Positions 51,363 to 60,531 of a stretch of DNA of 64,000 nt are shown one piece after another. The notes below the pieces were generated by a model. It had not been told where the DNA came from. It worked only from the letters and a program-made list of their open reading frames with translations, and searched no databases. Origin of the DNA: Paraburkholderia dioscoreae (lineage in GTDB: Bacteria; Pseudomonadota; Gammaproteobacteria; Burkholderiales; Burkholderiaceae); the NCBI RefSeq assembly GCF_902459535.1, contig NZ_LR699554.1, positions 1,302,001 through 1,366,000 of the forward strand, in the 5' to 3' direction. Positions within the stretch are counted from its first letter, which is position 1. Each line of letters starts with the position of its first letter. The translations under genes and the position numbers were made by a program.

Positions 51363-52319
51363 TCAAGACCCCGCGCGAAACTCGATGCGCCGATTCCGTG
51401 CCCGCCCATCGGTCGTGTCGTTCGACGCAATCGGCTGATCCGGACCGACGCCGGTCGTCGTCATCTGCTGCGGCGGGATACCTTTGGCGACCAGATAGCC
51501 CTTCACCGCATCCGCGCGCGCCTGGCTCAATGCGATATTTGACGTGCGATTACCCGAGTTGTCGGTGTGCCCGATGATCGCGACCGTTTTGTTGGTCATT
51601 TTCATCATTGCGGCGGCCATCTGATCGAGAATCGCACGGCCTTGCGGCGTGAGCGTCGCGCTGCCGGTTTCGAATTCGATCGTGCGGTTCGCGAGTGTCT
51701 GATCGAGCAGGCCCTGTTCAGAGGCGCTTACACGCAGGCCGTTCTTGATCGTATAGGTCGGGTTCAACGCATTTGCCATGTCGCTTGCGAGTTGCTGGCG
51801 TTGCGATTCGTTGTGGACTTCGCCCTTCACGTCGATCTGCGTGCCGTCGATTTTCAGTTGGCCTTTGCTGATCTGTTTCAATTGCGGCCCGATCAGCTTC
51901 TGTACGTTGGCGGACCAGTTCGGCGGCGTCGCCACGTCAGCGACTTCGATCTGATCGACCACATTGGCCGCGCCGTACGTGTCGCGCAGGCGCGCAAGCA
52001 CGGCTGCCTTGGTCGCTTCATCCGGCACCTTGCCGCCTACCACCACCTGGCCCGGCGTTGCGTTGGCGGGCGGCGGTGCCGCGGTGATGGCGCCAGTGCC
52101 GGCGCCGGTCGTGCCGCTGGCGAGTCCGGCCGTGTTCACCGCCGGCCCCGCGTTGCCCACCGGCGCCGACGAAGCAGGCGGCAGGATCGTGGTGTGAATC
52201 GAAATACCGCTGTTGTCGACCGGCATGACGCGAGCCGGGCCGTCGTTGTCGGCATGCGCGAGCGCGCTGAGAAAAAGGCCCGCGAGCAGCGCGGCGATAC
52301 GGGTAGGTTGGTTCAGCAT
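51363..52319 (-). CDS. T6SS-associated OmpA-family peptidoglycan-binding protein
   Basis: A 318-residue secreted protein. A signal peptide (1-23, ending ALAHA) is followed by an Ala/Pro-rich spacer, a BON-like region (ATKAAVLARLRDTYGAANVV and QLKIDGTQIDVKGEVHNESQ) and a C-terminal OmpA domain (IEFETGSATLTPQGRAIL, then IIGHTDNSGNRTSNIALS and RARNRRIEF) carrying the Asp and Arg that bind diaminopimelate. Because TssL here lacks such a domain, this protein is the likely peptidoglycan anchor of the system (sometimes called TagN/TagL). It lies 4 bases after tagF and ends the tssM operon. Confidence 0.9.
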   Translation of the reverse strand: MLNQPTRIAALLAGLFLSALAHADNDGPARVMPVDNSGISIHTTILPPASSAPVGNAGPAVNTAGLASGTTGAGTGAITAAPPPANATPGQVVVGGKVPDEATKAAVLARLRDTYGAANVVDQIEVADVATPPNWSANVQKLIGPQLKQISKGQLKIDGTQIDVKGEVHNESQRQQLASDMANALNPTYTIKNGLRVSASEQGLLDQTLANRTIEFETGSATLTPQGRAILDQMAAAMMKMTNKTVAIIGHTDNSGNRTSNIALSQARADAVKGYLVAKGIPPQQMTTTGVGPDQPIASNDTTDGRARNRRIEFRAGS

Positions 52320-52323
52320 CGTG

Positions 52324-53316
52324 TCACGCTCCCGTGAATGCTTCGCGGAACGTGTCGATGCTGACGCGCAGCGACAGTTGCGGTTGGTCGAGGTAACTGA
52401 CGAGCTTGCTGATGCCATGATCGTTTTGTGCGTGTTCGTCGATCCACTCGGGATCGTCGATATCGATGTTGTGCGCCGCGTACGACTGCGGATCGACCAC
52501 GCTGTGCAGCGTTTTGGCCGAAGCACCGTTAAAGCCGATGATGAGCCGCTCGCGCTCGGCAATCGTGCCGATGAAAATCGCCAGTTCGAAATCCGCCTGC
52601 GCGACGAACGGTGCAATCAGTTCGAGCCAGAATGCCGCGACGAGACTCCGGTAGAACGGATCGTTCGGCAGCGGCAAGGTCAGCCCGCGTTCGAGATGCG
52701 ACGAGCCGCTTTGCATCACCGGACGCAAAAGCGAGCCGAGCGCCAGCATCGCGCCGCGCAAACGCACCGGATGGCCGCTCCCGAGCAGCATCTGTTCGAG
52801 GCCGGCGAGCGTCTGGTGTTCGACGAAATCATTGAAGGTGCCGTCGTGCGGATTGCCGGGACCGGCGCCGATTTCGATCGGCACCTGCGTTTCGCCGAGC
52901 GCCTGCAGGGCGCCGGGCGGTTCGCTGGCACCGAGCAGCGGCTTCATCTGCGCCGCGACGCGTGACCAGAGGCGTGCGAAGGCGAGTGGACTGTGCGCCA
53001 GAAACGTCAGCGGCTTTTCGACTTCGAGCGCGGTCGCGGCGAGAAACGGAAAGCGCCGCGACGACTGATCGTGACTGGTCATCATATGCCCGGCAATTGC
53101 CAGCTTGCTGCGCGAGCCGAGGAACGCGAAGTGCATCGGCTTGGCGTTTTCGTAGACGATCTTCCAGCGCGGATCGTCGGTGAGCAACTCCATTGCTTCG
53201 GCGATCCAGCGGTCGAGTGTGGCCAGCAATTGCGGGTTATGCGCGCTCTTCACAAAGTCGCCGCGCGACGGGATCTTGCCGAAGTAGGCGATTTGCGCCT
53301 GCACGGTCTGCGTCAT
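52324..53316 (-). CDS. tagF: T6SS accessory protein TagF
   Basis: A 330-residue protein. Residues 1-130 hold the TagF/ImpM domain (IAYFGKIPSRGDFV at the start, FAFLGSRSKLAIAGHMMTSH), and an additional 200 residues of unknown fold follow. Its ATG overlaps the stop of tssM (ATGA). TagF represses T6SS firing post-translationally in Pseudomonas, often alongside PpkA/PppA phosphorylation genes; no such kinase or phosphatase gene is in the window, so the switch may be different. Confidence 0.93.
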   Translation of the reverse strand: MTQTVQAQIAYFGKIPSRGDFVKSAHNPQLLATLDRWIAEAMELLTDDPRWKIVYENAKPMHFAFLGSRSKLAIAGHMMTSHDQSSRRFPFLAATALEVEKPLTFLAHSPLAFARLWSRVAAQMKPLLGASEPPGALQALGETQVPIEIGAGPGNPHDGTFNDFVEHQTLAGLEQMLLGSGHPVRLRGAMLALGSLLRPVMQSGSSHLERGLTLPLPNDPFYRSLVAAFWLELIAPFVAQADFELAIFIGTIAERERLIIGFNGASAKTLHSVVDPQSYAAHNIDIDDPEWIDEHAQNDHGISKLVSYLDQPQLSLRVSIDTFREAFTGA

Positions 53317-56300
53317 TGCGCACCCCCTGGGTTCGAAACCGCGGCGGCGGCCGTAGCCGGCCGTGCCGCAGGCGTTGCCGGCGCGGTGGCGAGCGCGGCG
53401 CCCGGCGCCCCCGCGACAGTCGCGTTGACCGAATTCGCCGCCGCGCTCACATCCGCCACCGAGGACGGCAGCCGCAGGCCGCGCAGGCTCTGCTGTTGCG
53501 GCGCATCGCTGGTGCCGCTCGAAGCCTGCGACGTGCTGATGATGCGCATGCTGACCGCCACCGTGACGCTGCCTTGCGTCCACGACAGATCGAACGTGCC
53601 GTCCGGGCGACGCTTGCGCTGCGCCGAATTGATCAGCTTCTCCAGACCGTAGCGGCCCGGTTCGTTGACCAGTTGCAGCGTGCGGCCGTCGAAGGTCGTG
53701 GCGCTCAACGTCGCGCCCGGTGAGCCCGACGGATTCGGCCACACGAAGTTGGTCCACTGCGGCGGCGTATTGCGATAGCGCATCTGCTGGCCGTCGATCG
53801 CCAGCGTGTATTCCGTGGTGCCGCTGCTTGGCTGCGGCAGGATCTGGAACACAGTCTGCGGTTCGGACGAACTCTGAGCCGACGCACTCGCCGCGCCGCC
53901 GGCGAGCGGCGCGACCCAGCGCGCGAAGCCGTTGGTGAAGTCCGGCGTGAGCGCGAGACCCATATCGCCCCACGTGCGAGCCGTCAGCGTGTCGCCACGG
54001 CGCACGGCGAGCGGGCCGAGCGTGGTGCCGACGAACCTGGCGATCGCACCGTCCGGGCCGAACACCTGGGCGATTTCACCGGCGCCGGCTTCGACTTTCG
54101 CGTCGCTCGCAAACGGGTACTTGTTTGCCAGCGAGCCCTGGAAGGTCTGATAGACCTGCGCATTCCACACCTTGTTGACTTCGACGCTGGCCGGCTGGAT
54201 CACCACCGCATACGCTGCCATCAACGGCCGCACGAGCAGCGGGCGCAGCGCTTTGCGCTGCGAGTCGGTGAGGCCCGTGAGCATTTGCTCGTCGACGTAT
54301 TTCAGCGAATCGGCGAGCTCGGAACCGCTGCCGTCGAGCGTCTGCTGCATCAACTGACGCGCGCCCGGTCCGGGATCGCCCTGATTCTTGATCACGTTAA
54401 AGCGCGTGCGCACTTTCGACAGCGTGTCCATATAGCCCTTGAGCATCGAACCGTTGTCGCCGCTCACCACGATGCGGCCCAGCGCCGAGAACTCCTGGCC
54501 GATCGGGCCCATCGGCATTTCAACCGGATTACCGTTGATGTCGATGTTCGCGTTGAGCTGGCCGGTCGGCGCACGCGAAAACCAGTTCTTGAACCAGCTC
54601 GTCACGCCGGTTTGCGCGCGCTTCAGGTTCGCGTTGAACAGCGACGGGTTGTCCCACGAAGTCTGGTCGTACGCGGTTTCGAGCACCTTGCGGATCGGCG
54701 AATCCTGCGGGTCGCCGAGACGGTTCATCGCATCCACGGCCTGACCGAAGCTGCCGAAGCTCTGCACCGCAATGCCTTGCATGAACTTCTGCCAATGCAT
54801 CGCGTACTCGGTCTTGTACATCGCGACGAGCGCTTTCTGGATCTGCTCAGGACTGCCTTCCAGCGTCAGGTCGTCGTGAGCGGACGTGTTGAGCACCCAG
54901 TCCTTGGCCTGCAGTTCCTTGGTGGCCGCGTCGCGAATGGCGGGCTGCACATACTGGAACCACGCCTCACGCGTGAACGTGCCGGGGATCGCATAGCTGC
55001 CCGCCACCAGCGCGGTATTGTTTTCGCCGACAATGCGCGCGATCGTCATTGGCGCGAAACGGGTCGACGCACGTGCCTTGATTTCTTCATAGACACGCTG
55101 ACGGGCCGGCATGCCGCGCACCACGCGGCGCAGATTCTCGCGAGTCTGATCGACGAGACCGAGGTTCTGGTCGATCATCGGCCAGTCGTCGTCGGACACG
55201 CGCGAGAGGTAGAACGTGATCATGCGTTCGGCGCTGCGGATCATCTCGTCGCGCGGCATGTTGCCGCGATTCGTTTCGAGCCAGCCGCGCCAGAAGCGCG
55301 CGACCTGGTCGGTGAGGTGAGCCGTTTCCACATGACGCTTGTCGCTCAGCATCAGGTAGGTCTTGAGCGCGTTGTACGCGTCTTCCACATTGGTCGGCGA
55401 GGCGTCGCTATACAGACCGCCCTGGCTGTTCGCGCTCATGGCCGAATGCGTGGAGACCGGAATCGCGGCGGCGTCCGGCGCGCGGTTCAACGGCGCGAGC
55501 TGATCGGGATGCGCGTTGACGTCCTTCAGGAACGAAGCGAGATTCTGCGAGACCGGGTCGAGCAGAATCTGGCGAACGCCGTTGTAGTACTCGGTCAGCA
55601 GACGTTGTTCGAGGCGATCGCCCTGATAGAGACCGAGCGATACCGCGAGCGGCTTGTCGCGGCGGAACTGTTCGAGCTGGTCGATGCGGTCTTCGAGCAC
55701 GTCCATAGCCTGCAGGCGCGATTGCAGATCGTTGCGGTTCTGCTGCAGGCGCACCACGTTGTCGAGGTCGGCCTGCACGTTCGCCGTGAGCTGCTGGTTG
55801 TTGACCGTCGACCAGGTCCAGCCGCCGAGCGCCAGCGCGAGCGCCGCAACGAAGCCGAAGAAGGTCGCATAACGCATGCGCGTTTTGGCAGGACTCGCGA
55901 ATTGCCTGACCGTTTGCCGGTCGGCAAAGATCACTTTCGAAAACAGATCGCGCAGGAAGAAGCCGTTCTTCGAGAACGCGCTGTGCGGCTTGGGCAGGCT
56001 CTCGGCGCTCAGGCCGAAACGGTTCGCGATGCGCGTGGCCGCGGCGCTACTGGTTTCGCCTTCCTGCAATGCGCTGGTGAAATAGAAGCCGCGGAAAATC
56101 GGCTTGTACTGGAACGGGTTGGTCTCGAACAGCGTGGCGAGAAACGCGCGCAATGCGGGCTTGATAGTCGAGAATTCGAGCGGAAAGCTCAGTTGACCCG
56201 GCGAAAGCTTGTTGCCGCGACTGATCGACATCTGCGCGATGCTGATCTCTTTCAGACCGTCGTACAGTTCTTCGAAGTGCTCGTCGAACAGACCCACCAC

Positions 56301-57194
56301 GTCGCGCTTCTCGTCCGGCTCGTAGGGCAGGGTGGCGCCCCACACACGGTCGTATTCGTGGCGATCGCTGCCGCTGAAGAATTCGGTGAAGCCGGTAATC
56401 AGGTCGGCCTTCGTAAACATCACATACACCGGCGCGAACACTTCGAGCTTCTCGGTCAACTCCTGCACGCGCTGGCGCAGATTCTTCGCCAGATTGATCG
56501 CGAATTCGGGCTTGCTGCCGGTCAGTTCCGCAATGCTCGCCGTGACGATGATGCCGTTGATCGGCGCCTTCGGCCGGAAACGTTTGAGCAGGCCGAGGAA
56601 ACCGAGCCATTCGGTGCGGTCCTCTTCATGCACGGAATAGCGCCCGGCGGTGTCGAGCAGAATGCCTTCGGTCGTGAAGAACCAGTCGCAGTTGCGCGTG
56701 CCGCCAATGCCGTGGACCACCGCATTGTTCATGTCGGCGAAGGGAAATTGCAAGCCAGAATTCAGCACCGCGCTGCTCTTGCCCGCCGCGGGGTTGCCGA
56801 TCACGATGTACCACGGCAGTTCATACAGCGCCGAGCCGCCCGACACCTGGCCGATCTTCGAGGTCTTGATGGTCTTCACGGCTTCGACGAGGCGCGTGCG
56901 CAGCACGTCGAGTTCAGCCTGGCGCGCGGGCGTGGGCGCGGGGCCGGCTTCAGTCTGCTTCTCGGCCTGCTGTTCGAGCATTTCGCCGAGCTTGCGGTTC
57001 GCGCGCCGTGCGCGCAGACGGCGCACCGCCCACACCAGCAGCCAAAGCGCGACCACCGTGCCGAGGACGACAGCCGGCCACATCAGGTCGATCTGCAAGG
57101 TATCGGCGCCAATGAATAAAACGGCAGCGAGCGCGAGCAGGCCGATGATCGAGAGCGTGCGTGTGTGAGTCAACACGTTGAGAAAGCGTCGCAT
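53313..57194 (-). CDS. tssM: T6SS membrane-complex protein TssM (IcmF-like)
   Basis: A 1293-residue inner-membrane protein. The start at ATG 57194 (MRRFLNVLTH) places two transmembrane helices at about 13-31 and 38-57; longer upstream frames are unsupported. The cytoplasmic GTPase-like domain has an intact Walker A, GNPAAGKS (133-140). A third transmembrane helix follows near residue 450 (FFGFVAALALALGGWTWSTV), and the rest is periplasmic, including the C-terminal TssJ-binding part. It spans the periplasm between TssL and TssJ. It overlaps tagF by 4 bases, and 247 bases separate it from tagX upstream. Confidence 0.96.
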   Translation of the reverse strand: MRRFLNVLTHTRTLSIIGLLALAAVLFIGADTLQIDLMWPAVVLGTVVALWLLVWAVRRLRARRANRKLGEMLEQQAEKQTEAGPAPTPARQAELDVLRTRLVEAVKTIKTSKIGQVSGGSALYELPWYIVIGNPAAGKSSAVLNSGLQFPFADMNNAVVHGIGGTRNCDWFFTTEGILLDTAGRYSVHEEDRTEWLGFLGLLKRFRPKAPINGIIVTASIAELTGSKPEFAINLAKNLRQRVQELTEKLEVFAPVYVMFTKADLITGFTEFFSGSDRHEYDRVWGATLPYEPDEKRDVVGLFDEHFEELYDGLKEISIAQMSISRGNKLSPGQLSFPLEFSTIKPALRAFLATLFETNPFQYKPIFRGFYFTSALQEGETSSAAATRIANRFGLSAESLPKPHSAFSKNGFFLRDLFSKVIFADRQTVRQFASPAKTRMRYATFFGFVAALALALGGWTWSTVNNQQLTANVQADLDNVVRLQQNRNDLQSRLQAMDVLEDRIDQLEQFRRDKPLAVSLGLYQGDRLEQRLLTEYYNGVRQILLDPVSQNLASFLKDVNAHPDQLAPLNRAPDAAAIPVSTHSAMSANSQGGLYSDASPTNVEDAYNALKTYLMLSDKRHVETAHLTDQVARFWRGWLETNRGNMPRDEMIRSAERMITFYLSRVSDDDWPMIDQNLGLVDQTRENLRRVVRGMPARQRVYEEIKARASTRFAPMTIARIVGENNTALVAGSYAIPGTFTREAWFQYVQPAIRDAATKELQAKDWVLNTSAHDDLTLEGSPEQIQKALVAMYKTEYAMHWQKFMQGIAVQSFGSFGQAVDAMNRLGDPQDSPIRKVLETAYDQTSWDNPSLFNANLKRAQTGVTSWFKNWFSRAPTGQLNANIDINGNPVEMPMGPIGQEFSALGRIVVSGDNGSMLKGYMDTLSKVRTRFNVIKNQGDPGPGARQLMQQTLDGSGSELADSLKYVDEQMLTGLTDSQRKALRPLLVRPLMAAYAVVIQPASVEVNKVWNAQVYQTFQGSLANKYPFASDAKVEAGAGEIAQVFGPDGAIARFVGTTLGPLAVRRGDTLTARTWGDMGLALTPDFTNGFARWVAPLAGGAASASAQSSSEPQTVFQILPQPSSGTTEYTLAIDGQQMRYRNTPPQWTNFVWPNPSGSPGATLSATTFDGRTLQLVNEPGRYGLEKLINSAQRKRRPDGTFDLSWTQGSVTVAVSMRIISTSQASSGTSDAPQQQSLRGLRLPSSVADVSAAANSVNATVAGAPGAALATAPATPAARPATAAAAVSNPGGAQ

Positions 57195-57441
57195 AAGCCG
57201 TTCAGGTCTTGGTGATGAGTGTCGTGGCGCATGCTGTGGCGCAGAACATGGCGCGTACGGCGTTTGAAATAAAACGAAAGCATATTCAGGCCAAAGCGAA
57301 TGCGGCTGAATTGTTAAATCCGCGACAAACGGTCTTGGAGAAGATGCCCGGCTCAATGCCGATATGCACGTGGCATTGCCGATTTTTGCCAGAAAAATTG
57401 ATTGAACGTCCCATTGCTACCTCTTTATTACCCGTCTCGCC

Positions 57442-58287
57442 TTAATGACCGCGCCCGAGGACGAAGCCGGGTTTGTGATATTCGACGTGCCCAAGATCCA
57501 TCATTTTCCAGCGGCCACCCCACGTAAGACCGACCTGTTCCGCTGTCTGTCCGTATAACTGATAACCTCGCATGGCCCAAGGGTCTTTTTCTGAAATGAC
57601 CAGCTCGCCGTCGCGCAAAAACGCATTGTCCGCGGCGAGACCGTATTGATGGTAGCTTTGAAACGCCGCGGCATTAGTGACGTTGCCCCCCATTTGCGCC
57701 AGGCGGTTTTGCCGCTCAGGACTGCGATAACCTTCCAGCAAAGCCATTTCATAGCCATATTGCTCGTGCATGATTTTGTAGACGAGCAATAAACGGGTTC
57801 TGAAATCAGCGTCGAGCAGATTCCAGTCGCGGCTCGCGTCTTTTAGCGCGGGCCGGATCTGCTCGACTTCCCGCGTGGCGAATACCTCCGGCGGTAGCGG
57901 CGGCGGGGGTACGAGCTGTTCGCCCTTCAATAACGCGGCAATTTTCTCGTCCGGTACGCGCGCAGTGTCATCGAATTGGAATAATTGCCGACCACGTAAA
58001 GCCAATGCCACCAATGGAGGCGTGGCAAGAATACCTGCCGTGGTAAAAATCAGCAAGCGCCGCTTTACCAGTAACTTTTGCATATCGACTGCTGTCGATT
58101 GCGAAATTTTTGCCGAGCGTGCTAATTGGCCACGTGCGCGCGATGCACTACGCGATGCTCCGCGCATAACGCGACCATGAATAGTAAGTGCGGCGCCTAA
58201 TAAAGAGGCGCGGACCGCCGGCAATAGCAGCATTGCGGCGATCACGACGGCGACGGCGAAATAGGCAAGAAGTACTACGGCAATCAA
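57442..58287 (-). CDS. tagX: T6SS-associated peptidoglycan endopeptidase TagX
   Basis: A 281-residue membrane-anchored M15-type peptidase. The likely start is TTG 58287, as the frame begins with a transmembrane helix (LLAYFAVAVVIAAMLL) and no ATG gives this; a second helix is near 77-98 (LLIFTTAGILATPPLVALAL). The catalytic residues are S211-Y-H213-x6-D220 (SYHQYGLAAD) and GHVEYH (266-271), the zinc-binding pattern of M15C endopeptidases. TagX of Acinetobacter has L,D-endopeptidase activity and is needed for T6SS assembly, presumably to open the wall for the trans-envelope complex. The same role is likely here. Confidence 0.87.
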   Translation of the reverse strand: MIAVVLLAYFAVAVVIAAMLLLPAVRASLLGAALTIHGRVMRGASRSASRARGQLARSAKISQSTAVDMQKLLVKRRLLIFTTAGILATPPLVALALRGRQLFQFDDTARVPDEKIAALLKGEQLVPPPPLPPEVFATREVEQIRPALKDASRDWNLLDADFRTRLLLVYKIMHEQYGYEMALLEGYRSPERQNRLAQMGGNVTNAAAFQSYHQYGLAADNAFLRDGELVISEKDPWAMRGYQLYGQTAEQVGLTWGGRWKMMDLGHVEYHKPGFVLGRGH

Positions 58288-58411
58288 AGGCGACCCCGGA
58301 AATTGGAAACAATTGTATTTTGTAATGCTTGCTCTTAGAATCAGGCCTGCTCTGAGAGGAGCCGGAACGTATTATCGCGGCGAAATAATCCAGGATTCAA
58401 TGAGACAGTGA

Positions 58412-59335
58412 ATGAGTGCGCCGGAAAGTTCGAATTCCAAAGCCCCGCCTAGCCTGTTATCCGATAAGGCTAAAGGCGCTGACGGCAATGGTTCGCGAAT
58501 TCTTGCGAACCTCGAAGGCCGCGTTGCGCCGCCTGCGGAGAAATCACGCCGGCCGAAGGCGACGCTCCTGCTGGTCGCCTTGCTCGTGATCGCAGCGGGC
58601 GGTTGGGGGGCGTGGCATATGCAGGGCCGCGTTCAGAGCGAATCGCTGGCAGCGGCCACGGCGGCCGGCGTCGAGAAGGCGGCCGCGCCGGCCGCTGCTG
58701 CGAGCGGCTCGCCGGAGGCGCCGGCTGCGGCGTCGTCGCAAGCGGCGACGATCGTCGCCGACGATAGTGACAGCAAGGCTGCTACGGCATCCGCTACAGC
58801 GTCCGCCAGCGGCGACGGGAGCCGGCTGTCGCGCGCGCTGGCCGATGGCGCGGAGCCGAGTAGTGCGCCTCTACTGATTGCGTCCGCGACGGCGGCTTCG
58901 GCGGTCACGGCGCCGGCGGCGAAGCACGGCAAAAGTGCGGTGGCTGTAGCCGGCAAGGAAAAACACGAGAGCGTGGCGCACGGCAGGAAGGAAAGCACGA
59001 CTGCCGGAAACCGTCACGCGAGCGCGCCGACCGCGGTCGCTCAATCGAAGAACGCCCACGCGAACAGCAACGCTTCGAAAGATGATTCGGATGCCGATCT
59101 ATTGGCCGCGCTCGTCGCTCGGACCAAGCCGGCGGACACCAAAACCGCAGCAGCGGATAAGGCGACCAAGGTTAGCGCGAGCGCTACCGGCAATGCCAAA
59201 CTGGCGGAACGCGTGAAAGAGTGTGGACAGCGTGGCTTCTTTGAAGACCAGTTGTGCCGCTGGCGCGTATGCGACGGTCACTGGGGTAAGGATCCCGCAT
59301 GCCCGGGTTCGGCACAGCAGGCACGCCAGCCTTAA
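58412..59335 (+). CDS. Membrane protein with C-terminal cysteine motif at the T6SS edge
   Basis: A 307-residue protein of unknown function, divergent from tagX. A short cytoplasmic N-terminus precedes one transmembrane helix (about 50-67, TLLLVALLVIAAGGWGAW). A long Ala/Ser/Lys-rich, probably unstructured, periplasmic region follows. The last 40 residues contain four cysteines, C271, C282, C287 and C297 (CX10CX4CX9C), in the pattern ending DGHWGKDPACP. Burkholderia T6SS loci often have a hypothetical gene here (sometimes called tagY); I do not know a function. The motif could form two disulfides in the periplasm or bind metal. Confidence 0.72.
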   Translation: MSAPESSNSKAPPSLLSDKAKGADGNGSRILANLEGRVAPPAEKSRRPKATLLLVALLVIAAGGWGAWHMQGRVQSESLAAATAAGVEKAAAPAAAASGSPEAPAAASSQAATIVADDSDSKAATASATASASGDGSRLSRALADGAEPSSAPLLIASATAASAVTAPAAKHGKSAVAVAGKEKHESVAHGRKESTTAGNRHASAPTAVAQSKNAHANSNASKDDSDADLLAALVARTKPADTKTAAADKATKVSASATGNAKLAERVKECGQRGFFEDQLCRWRVCDGHWGKDPACPGSAQQARQP

Positions 59336-59574
59336 TGGCGCGGGCACGCTGACGCCAGGCGAATTGATGCATCCTTCAGTTGGCACGCAGGCCGTGGATA
59401 AGTGGGTGGGGGTGGATATGAGCTTCTTCGGCGCCAACGATGGCAGGGCTGCCGGCTAGTCGAGTTTGCCGTCGGCGGAATAGTGGAAGGTGATGACCGT
59501 CGATCGCTTCGATAATCCCGATTCTTTTGAGTTCGAGTTTTTTTGCCGCCTTGCGCGCCTGCATTGAACCCGCC

Positions 59575-60531
59575 TCAGGCGGGATGCAGGCCGCGCAGCA
59601 ACTGACGGACACGCGAGAGATCCTGATCGACGTGCTCCGCTTTTTCGAACAACTCTGCCAGCCAGTCGACAAACGCGCGCACGCGCGGCGACACGCGGCG
59701 ATTCTTCACGTATGCGACCGAGACCGGCATGGGCACCGGCTTCCATTGCGGCAGGACTTCGCGCAAGAGGCCTGAGTCCAGATAGGGTTGCGCGGCGATC
59801 CGGGCGGGCTGGATCAGGCCGAGGCCTTGCAGGCCGCAGGTGAGATAGGCCTGCTCGTCGCTGACTTTGACGAACCCTTTTACCTTGACGTTTTGCGCGT
59901 CGCCATCCACTTCGAAGTCGAAGTCCACTTCGCGCCCATTATGCGGGGACATGCAATTGACGGCGACGTGTCCACGCAAATCGTCGAGGTCCGTGGGCGT
60001 GCCGTAGCGGGCCAGGTAGGCCGGACTTGCGCAGGTCACGTGTTCGAGGGTGCCGAGTTGGCGCGCGACCAGATTGGAATCCGGCAATTCGCCTAGCTGG
60101 ATGCTGCAGTCGATTGCTTCGGAGATCAGATCGACTGTGCGGTTGCTGATGCCGATGGCGAGATCGAGGTTTGGGTAGCGTGTGTGAAAATCGTCCAGTG
60201 CCGGCAGGACGATGGTGCTGGCTACGGCGCCCGGCATTTCGATGCGTAGACGGCCTGTCAGGTTATCCGTGGCGTGACGGATGCTGGCTTCCATTTCGTC
60301 GATGTCGGCGAGGATTTGCGCGCAGCGTTCGTAGTAGGCCGCGCCTTCTGGTGTGACGCTTAGACGCCGCGTGGTACGGGCGAGGAGGGCGGTGCCTAGT
60401 AGCGCTTCCAGATTCTGGACGATGGTGGTCGCCGTGGCGCGCGGAATGTTTAATGATTCCGCTGCGCGGGTGAAGCTGTTGGTGTCCACGATTCGGATGA
60501 ATGTGCGCATTGCGGTTATTCTGTCGATCAC
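59575..60531 (-). CDS. LysR-family transcriptional regulator
   Basis: A 318-residue LysR regulator. The N-terminal HTH (MRTFIRIVDTNSFTRAAESL, then IPRATATTIVQNLEALLGT) is followed by the substrate-binding domain (GRLRIEMPGAVASTIVLPAL and TCGLQGLGLIQPARIAAQPY). Of the CrgA/AaeR type. The nearest divergent gene is beyond the repeat element at 60.6-61.2 kb, so its target is not evident. Length is normal. Confidence 0.93.
   Translation of the reverse strand: MIDRITAMRTFIRIVDTNSFTRAAESLNIPRATATTIVQNLEALLGTALLARTTRRLSVTPEGAAYYERCAQILADIDEMEASIRHATDNLTGRLRIEMPGAVASTIVLPALDDFHTRYPNLDLAIGISNRTVDLISEAIDCSIQLGELPDSNLVARQLGTLEHVTCASPAYLARYGTPTDLDDLRGHVAVNCMSPHNGREVDFDFEVDGDAQNVKVKGFVKVSDEQAYLTCGLQGLGLIQPARIAAQPYLDSGLLREVLPQWKPVPMPVSVAYVKNRRVSPRVRAFVDWLAELFEKAEHVDQDLSRVRQLLRGLHPA

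Noticed and set aside
54285..57119. A 944-codon plus-strand frame across tssM
   Set aside because: It is the antisense shadow of tssM; codon positions and composition are typical of non-coding frames.
58412..59335. T6SS effector
   Set aside because: It has a single transmembrane helix and no toxin domain, PAAR, Rhs or MIX-type marker, and no immunity gene next to it.
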